From assembly GCF_014076495.1 (NCBI RefSeq), contig NZ_CP043575.1, positions 1,426,001-1,490,000 on the forward strand: a stretch of 64,000 nt of DNA, in the 5' to 3' direction. Shown here in pieces: positions 59,678 to 64,000 of the stretch. Each line of letters begins with the position of its first letter. The stretch's first letter is position 1. This stretch comes from Comamonas koreensis. Lineage in GTDB: Bacteria > Pseudomonadota > Gammaproteobacteria > Burkholderiales > Burkholderiaceae_C. The notes under the pieces are model-generated. The model saw only the letters and a program-made list of their open reading frames with translations, did no database searches and had not been told where the DNA came from. Made by a program: the position numbers and the translations under genes.

Positions 59678-62260
59678 TCAGGCCTGAGCGGCGGCTTGGG
59701 CCACGTGGCGCTGCAGGTGCTCGAGCGCTTCTTCGACCTGGTCGACCAGCACCAGGCAGAGGTCGCCCGGTTGCAGGCGTGCGAGCGCGTGGTCGATGGC
59801 GATGAACTCGCCGTGGATATCGGTCACGTAGCTGGTGCGGCTGGCGCCTTGCAGGCCCTGGCGCAGCAGCGCGATGACTTCGCCGTCGGCGCGGCCGCGC
59901 TGGGCGGCATCCTGGTAGAGGATCACATCGTCAAAGGCCTCGCCCAGCATCTCGGTCTGCACGCGGATGTCTTCGTCGCGGCGGTCGCCGGCGCCGCTGA
60001 TGACCACGCTGCGCTTGTTGGCGGGCATGGCTTCCACGGCCTGGATCAGCGCGCGGATGGCATCCGGGTTGTGGCCATAGTCGGCAATGATCGTCGCACC
60101 GCGGTAGTCCATCACATTGAAGCGGCCCGGGGCGTTGTCGCTGTCATTGACAAAGCCGGCGAGGCCTCGGCGGATGGTCTGCCAGGGCAGGCCGGCGGCC
60201 CAGGCGGCGCCAATCGAGGCCATGACGTTCTCGACCTGGAAGGTGATCGCGCCATTGCGGGTGATCGGGATCTCGCGCAGCGGGATCGACTCGCGCCAGG
60301 AGCCTTCGGCGGCCACGATGCTGTCGCCATCGACATACACCACGCGGCTGCCTTGGGCGCGGTGCGTGGCCATCACGGGGTGGTGACGGTCAGCGGCAAA
60401 GAAGATCACCTTGCCGGGGCAGACATGGGCCATCGCGGCGACCAGCGGGTCGGCGGCGTTGAGCACGGCGTAGCCAGTGGGGGCGACGTTCTGCACGATC
60501 ACGCGCTTCAAGACCCCCACATCTTCCTTGGTGGTGATGAAGTTCAGACCCAGGTGGTCGCCTTCGCCGACGTTGGTGACCACGGCCACCTGGCAGCGGT
60601 CAAAACCCAGGCCTTCGCGCAGAATGCCGCCGCGTGCGCATTCGAGCACGGCCGCATCGGTCTCGGGGTGGGCCAGGGCGTTGCGCGCGCTGCGCGGGCC
60701 CGAGCAGTCGCCGCTGTCGATCTGGCGGCCGTTGACGTAGACGCCATCGGTGTTGGTCATCGCGGTGCGCCAGCCGTGCGAGGTGAACAGATGGGCGATG
60801 ACGCGGGTGGTCGTGGTCTTGCCATTGGTGCCGGTCACGGCGACGAGCGGGATGCGGCCGTCGTTGCCGGCGCTGAACATCTCGTCAACCATCGGCACGC
60901 CGACATGGCGCGGCTTGCCGAACGAAGGCGCCAGGTGCATGCGCAGGCCAGGGGCGGCGTTGACTTCGACAATGCCGCCACTTTGCTCTTCGAGCGGCTT
61001 GAGCATGGTCTCGCAAACCACGTCCACGCCGCAGATGTGCAGGCCAATGGTCTGGGCCGCTTCGATCGCGCGGGCGGCAATTTCGGGGTGCACGTCATCG
61101 GTCACATCGGTGGCGCTGCCGCCAGTGGACAGGTTGGCATTGTTGCGCAGCACCACGCGCTGGCCCTGGCCGGGCACGCTGTCGGGGGTCATGCCTTCGC
61201 TGGCAATGCGGGCGATGGCGATGTCATCGAGGCGGATCTTGGTGAGCGCCGTGCCGTGGCCGGTGCCCCGGCGCGGGTCCTGGTTGACCAGGTTCACCAG
61301 CTCGCGGATGGTGTGCTGGCCGTCGCCCAGCACCTGGGGCGGCTCGCGGCGGGCCGCGGCGACCAGTTGGCCGCCCACCACCAGCAGGCGGAAGTCGTGG
61401 CCGGGCAAAAAGCGCTCGACCATGATCTCGTCGCCAAATTCGCTGGCCGTCTTGTAGGCCGCTTCCAGGCCTTCGCGGGTGGTGATGTTGACCACCACGC
61501 CCTTGCCCTGGTTGCCGTCCTGGGGCTTGACCACGACGGGCAGGCCCACTTCCAGCGCCACTCGCCAGGCCTCTTCCACATCGGCCACGGGGCGGCCCAT
61601 GGGCACGGGCACGCCGGCGGCATGCAGCAGGCGCTTGGTCAGGTCCTTGTCCTGCGCAATGGATTCGGCCACGGCGCTGGTCGAGTCGATCTCGGCCGCC
61701 TGGAAGCGGCGCGCCTTGGAGCCCCAGCCCAGCTGCACCAGCGAGCCGCTGGTCAAACGGCGAAACGGGATGCCCCGAGCGACAGCGGCATCGACGATGG
61801 CGCCGGTCGAGGGACCGATGCGCTCGTCTTCATCCAACTCGCGCAGCGCCGCAATGGCGGCGTCGGCATCGAAGGGGCTGTCGTTCAAGGTGGCCTGGAT
61901 CAGCGCTTCGGCCTTTTCCATCGCCAGCTTGCCCACCGCTTCTTCGGTGTATTCGACGACAACCTGGTAGGTGCCGGGCTCAGTGGTTACATGGGTGCGG
62001 CTGAAGGTGACCGGGCAGCCGGCCTGCGCCTGCAGCGACAGCGCGGCGATTTCGAGCACATGCGCGAGCGACAGCGCCTGGTCGGCGCCATGGGGCTGAA
62101 GCGGGGCGATATTGGGGAAGCGCGCACGCAGTTTTTCTTCAAAACCAGGGATGGTGCTGTAGCGCTGTTCGCTGTCTTCACAGCGCACGATGGTCTCGAT
62201 GGCGGTGCTGCGGGTCCAGAGGTTGGGGCCACGCAAGGCACGGGTGCGGGAGAGCTGCAT
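59678..62260 (-). CDS. cphA: Cyanophycin synthetase CphA
   Basis: 860 residues. Polymerises aspartate and arginine into cyanophycin, a nitrogen reserve, using ATP. The N-terminal domain is followed by an ATP-grasp domain ([50 protein letters not shown]). The Mur-ligase-like domain has an intact P-loop, [14 protein letters not shown] (about residue 477), plus [14 protein letters not shown]. The C-terminal Mur domain ends with [19 protein letters not shown] and [11 protein letters not shown]. All catalytic domains are complete. Near the nitrate assimilation genes: nitrogen storage next to nitrogen uptake. Confidence 0.95.
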   Translation of the reverse strand: MQLSRTRALRGPNLWTRSTAIETIVRCEDSEQRYSTIPGFEEKLRARFPNIAPLQPHGADQALSLAHVLEIAALSLQAQAGCPVTFSRTHVTTEPGTYQVVVEYTEEAVGKLAMEKAEALIQATLNDSPFDADAAIAALRELDEDERIGPSTGAIVDAAVARGIPFRRLTSGSLVQLGWGSKARRFQAAEIDSTSAVAESIAQDKDLTKRLLHAAGVPVPMGRPVADVEEAWRVALEVGLPVVVKPQDGNQGKGVVVNITTREGLEAAYKTASEFGDEIMVERFLPGHDFRLLVVGGQLVAAARREPPQVLGDGQHTIRELVNLVNQDPRRGTGHGTALTKIRLDDIAIARIASEGMTPDSVPGQGQRVVLRNNANLSTGGSATDVTDDVHPEIAARAIEAAQTIGLHICGVDVVCETMLKPLEEQSGGIVEVNAAPGLRMHLAPSFGKPRHVGVPMVDEMFSAGNDGRIPLVAVTGTNGKTTTTRVIAHLFTSHGWRTAMTNTDGVYVNGRQIDSGDCSGPRSARNALAHPETDAAVLECARGGILREGLGFDRCQVAVVTNVGEGDHLGLNFITTKEDVGVLKRVIVQNVAPTGYAVLNAADPLVAAMAHVCPGKVIFFAADRHHPVMATHRAQGSRVVYVDGDSIVAAEGSWRESIPLREIPITRNGAITFQVENVMASIGAAWAAGLPWQTIRRGLAGFVNDSDNAPGRFNVMDYRGATIIADYGHNPDAIRALIQAVEAMPANKRSVVISGAGDRRDEDIRVQTEMLGEAFDDVILYQDAAQRGRADGEVIALLRQGLQGASRTSYVTDIHGEFIAIDHALARLQPGDLCLVLVDQVEEALEHLQRHVAQAAAQA

Positions 62261-62339
62261 AGTGTTTCTTTCAGATGGAGGGCCCGCTGAATCAGCGGGC
62301 CGTGCATGCTTGTCGTCGTGGAGAGCCGTGTCCGGCGTA

Positions 62340-64000
62340 TCAGGCGTTGTACTCGAAGGTCTTGATACCGGCGCCGATCAGATCGGGGGTGATATCCAGC
62401 GCCCAGGCCGTGGCGATGGCGGCAAGCAGGGCCGAGGTGTCGGGCTTCTTGCCACCCGGCAGGCTCAGCGCATCGAGGGTTCCCAGCACGCGCTCTTGCG
62501 CGCCGGTGGCCAGCACCACATTGTTGCCCTTGATGAGAACGGCGCGGCCGCCTTCGTGCTGGGCTTCGGTGTTGGCGCGGTGGGTGGCCACGGCTTCGTT
62601 GTTCGCATCGGTGGTGTACAGCACCACTTCGCCGTCGCACAGCTCGGCCAGATCGGCCACTTCGGGCAGGTCGGCATTGAGCACGCCGGCGCCATCGCTC
62701 AGCACCACATCGATCTGGGTGCGCATCACGCGGCGCATCTGGCCGGCTTCGAGCACATCGTGGTCCGCCAGGCTCTCAAAGCCTTGCATATCGGTCACCA
62801 CACCGACCAGGCAGCGGTCGTAGGCCAGGCCTTCTTCCAGGATGGAACGGGCCGTCGTCTGGATCACCGCAGCCTGCGCCAGGCGGTTGGTCAGCAGGCG
62901 ATGGGCGCCGGCCCAGTTGGCGGTATTGGTCTTCTGGGTCTGGCGGTTGGACAGGAACATGCCCTCGTCGCTGGCCACGCCGGTGAGCTTGCCCGACAGC
63001 TGCAGCAGCCAGCCTACGAGGCGCGCGATGAACGCATTGTTCTGCGTGCCGACAATGCCGACGATCGGGATACGGCCCGCGCCGGCACCTTCTTCGCGCG
63101 GGAAGAGGTGGTCGGCAATGGCCATGCCGACCGGGCGCGGCGCGCCGCTGGTGGGCTTGAGGTGCATCAACAGGCCCGGGCCAGCGTTGACTTCGAGAAT
63201 CGCGCCCTGGCCTTGCATCGGCTGGGAGACGTCCTTCAGGATCATGTCCATGCCGGCGATGTCCAGGCCGACGATCTTGGCCGCCAGCACCGCGTAGTAG
63301 GCCACATCCGGGTGCACGTCATCAAGGCAGTCGATGGCCATGTTGCCATTGCGTTGCAGCAGCACGCCCTGGCCTTGCGGAATGACCGAATCGGGCGTGA
63401 CATGCTGGCGGTTGAGTTCGAGCTTGACGGCGCCGGCTTCGAGCTTGATCCAGTCGAGCGGGTACTCCTGCTCGGGGCCTCGGCGGGGGTCTTCGTTGAG
63501 CACAGCCACCAGCTCGCGCAAGGTGGCCTTGCCATTGCCGTAGACGCTGACGGTCTCACCCTTGGTGGCCGCGACCACCTTGTCGCCCACCACCAGCAGG
63601 CGGTGCTCGACGCCGTCAATGAACTTCTCGACGATGACGTCCGAGCCTTCGGGCTGGGCCAGCGCAAACGCGGCCTTGATATCGGCCTCTTGCGACAGCT
63701 CCAGGGTCACGCCCCGGGCATGATTGCCGTCAGACGGCTTGACGGTGACGGGGAAGCCGATTTCCTGGGCCACTTCCCAGGCTTCTTCGGCGGTGGCCAC
63801 GATCTGGCCTTCGGGCACCGGCACGCCGCAGGCGGTCAGCAGGCGCTTGGTGAAATCCTTGTCCTGGGCTATGCCTTCGGCAATCGCGCTGGTCTGGTCT
63901 GACTCGGCCGTCCAGATACGGCGCTGCGCAGCGCCATAGCCCAGCTGCACCAGGTTGCCATCGTTGAGGCGGATATGGGGAATGCGGCGCTCGCTGGCGG
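62340..64000 (-). CDS. Second cyanophycin synthetase CphA', 5' end beyond window
   Basis: At least 553 residues visible; the start lies beyond 64000. The ATP-grasp domain is well preserved (VTVKPSDGNHARGVTLEL, DVIVEKFIDGVEHRLLVVGD, ILEVNAGPGLLMHLKP). The Mur-like domain has lost its P-loop: IVGIVGTQNNAFIARL stands where CphA has [10 protein letters not shown]. The protein ends after this domain (LIGAGIKTFEYNA), with no C-terminal Mur domain. This matches the cphA' paralogue that often precedes cphA in Burkholderiales. Probably an accessory or partial enzyme (primer-dependent ATP-grasp activity only, by inference). 79 bp separate it from cphA. Confidence 0.88.
   Translation of the reverse strand, partial: ASERRIPHIRLNDGNLVQLGYGAAQRRIWTAESDQTSAIAEGIAQDKDFTKRLLTACGVPVPEGQIVATAEEAWEVAQEIGFPVTVKPSDGNHARGVTLELSQEADIKAAFALAQPEGSDVIVEKFIDGVEHRLLVVGDKVVAATKGETVSVYGNGKATLRELVAVLNEDPRRGPEQEYPLDWIKLEAGAVKLELNRQHVTPDSVIPQGQGVLLQRNGNMAIDCLDDVHPDVAYYAVLAAKIVGLDIAGMDMILKDVSQPMQGQGAILEVNAGPGLLMHLKPTSGAPRPVGMAIADHLFPREEGAGAGRIPIVGIVGTQNNAFIARLVGWLLQLSGKLTGVASDEGMFLSNRQTQKTNTANWAGAHRLLTNRLAQAAVIQTTARSILEEGLAYDRCLVGVVTDMQGFESLADHDVLEAGQMRRVMRTQIDVVLSDGAGVLNADLPEVADLAELCDGEVVLYTTDANNEAVATHRANTEAQHEGGRAVLIKGNNVVLATGAQERVLGTLDALSLPGGKKPDTSALLAAIATAWALDITPDLIGAGIKTFEYNA

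Noticed and set aside
59660..62290. 876-codon plus-strand ORF opposite cphA
   Set aside because: Antisense shadow of an intact, well-recognised cyanophycin synthetase.

Overview
The window is GC-rich DNA of a Burkholderiales bacterium, most likely a Comamonadaceae member near Comamonas. This rests on the gene families and codon use: TctC/Bug binding proteins, IPTL-CTERM surface proteins, paired cyanophycin synthetases, a DUF2760/Hsp70 pair and Comamonadaceae-style intergenic repeats. No rRNA, tRNA, CRISPR array or prophage was seen.

Left part (1-17.6 kb). A 5'-truncated, frameshifted TonB receptor remnant is followed by a gene-poor stretch with an orphan Fur box and three small genes. A Fur-boxed minus-strand cluster follows (DUF2325 protein, OrfX-like protein, Mn-type superoxide dismutase, ZIP metal transporter). 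Divergent from it is a two-gene DNA-repair operon, a FAN1-type nuclease and an Fe-S XPD/DinG-like helicase with a nuclease-like N-terminus, preceded by a good LexA box. Next come a TonB receptor, a compact structured intergenic element (12550-12672), DUF2760 plus Hsp70, and a large IPTL-CTERM surface protein.

Middle part (17.8-34 kb). Two divergent operons look like an organosulfur-scavenging system. They encode a peptide-type ABC transporter with two binding proteins, an LLM flavin monooxygenase, two SfnB/DszC-like flavoproteins (one broken by an amber codon), an amidase, an aldo/keto reductase, a NAD(P)-binding protein and a DszB-like desulfinase whose Cys/His/Arg residues align with the catalytic residues of DszB. 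This dsz-like set is one of the two most interesting systems here.

Patchwork part (34-43.5 kb). Small cargo genes, a duplicated gene fragment, a TetR regulator with two matching operator-like sites, an IS6-family transposase remnant with two nonsense codons and a lower-GC acetyltransferase lie between the two Hsp70 genes, which I would have expected side by side.

Right part (43.5-64 kb). A Bug binding protein, P1 peptidase and M55 D-aminopeptidase form a peptide-use operon. A complete nitrate assimilation locus follows: NasR-type antiterminator, nrtABD-like transporter, nirBD, nasA and a siroheme methyltransferase. Both of its operons start with a sigma-54 promoter, candidate ANTAR hairpins and an intrinsic terminator, so nitrogen limitation and nitrate/nitrite are probably integrated by promoter plus antitermination control. 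Between this locus and creA-cphA-cphA' lie two inverted copies of a ~270-bp element whose hairpin stems differ in sequence but keep pairing. That covariation makes it the second highlight. The window ends inside the degenerate second cyanophycin synthetase gene.
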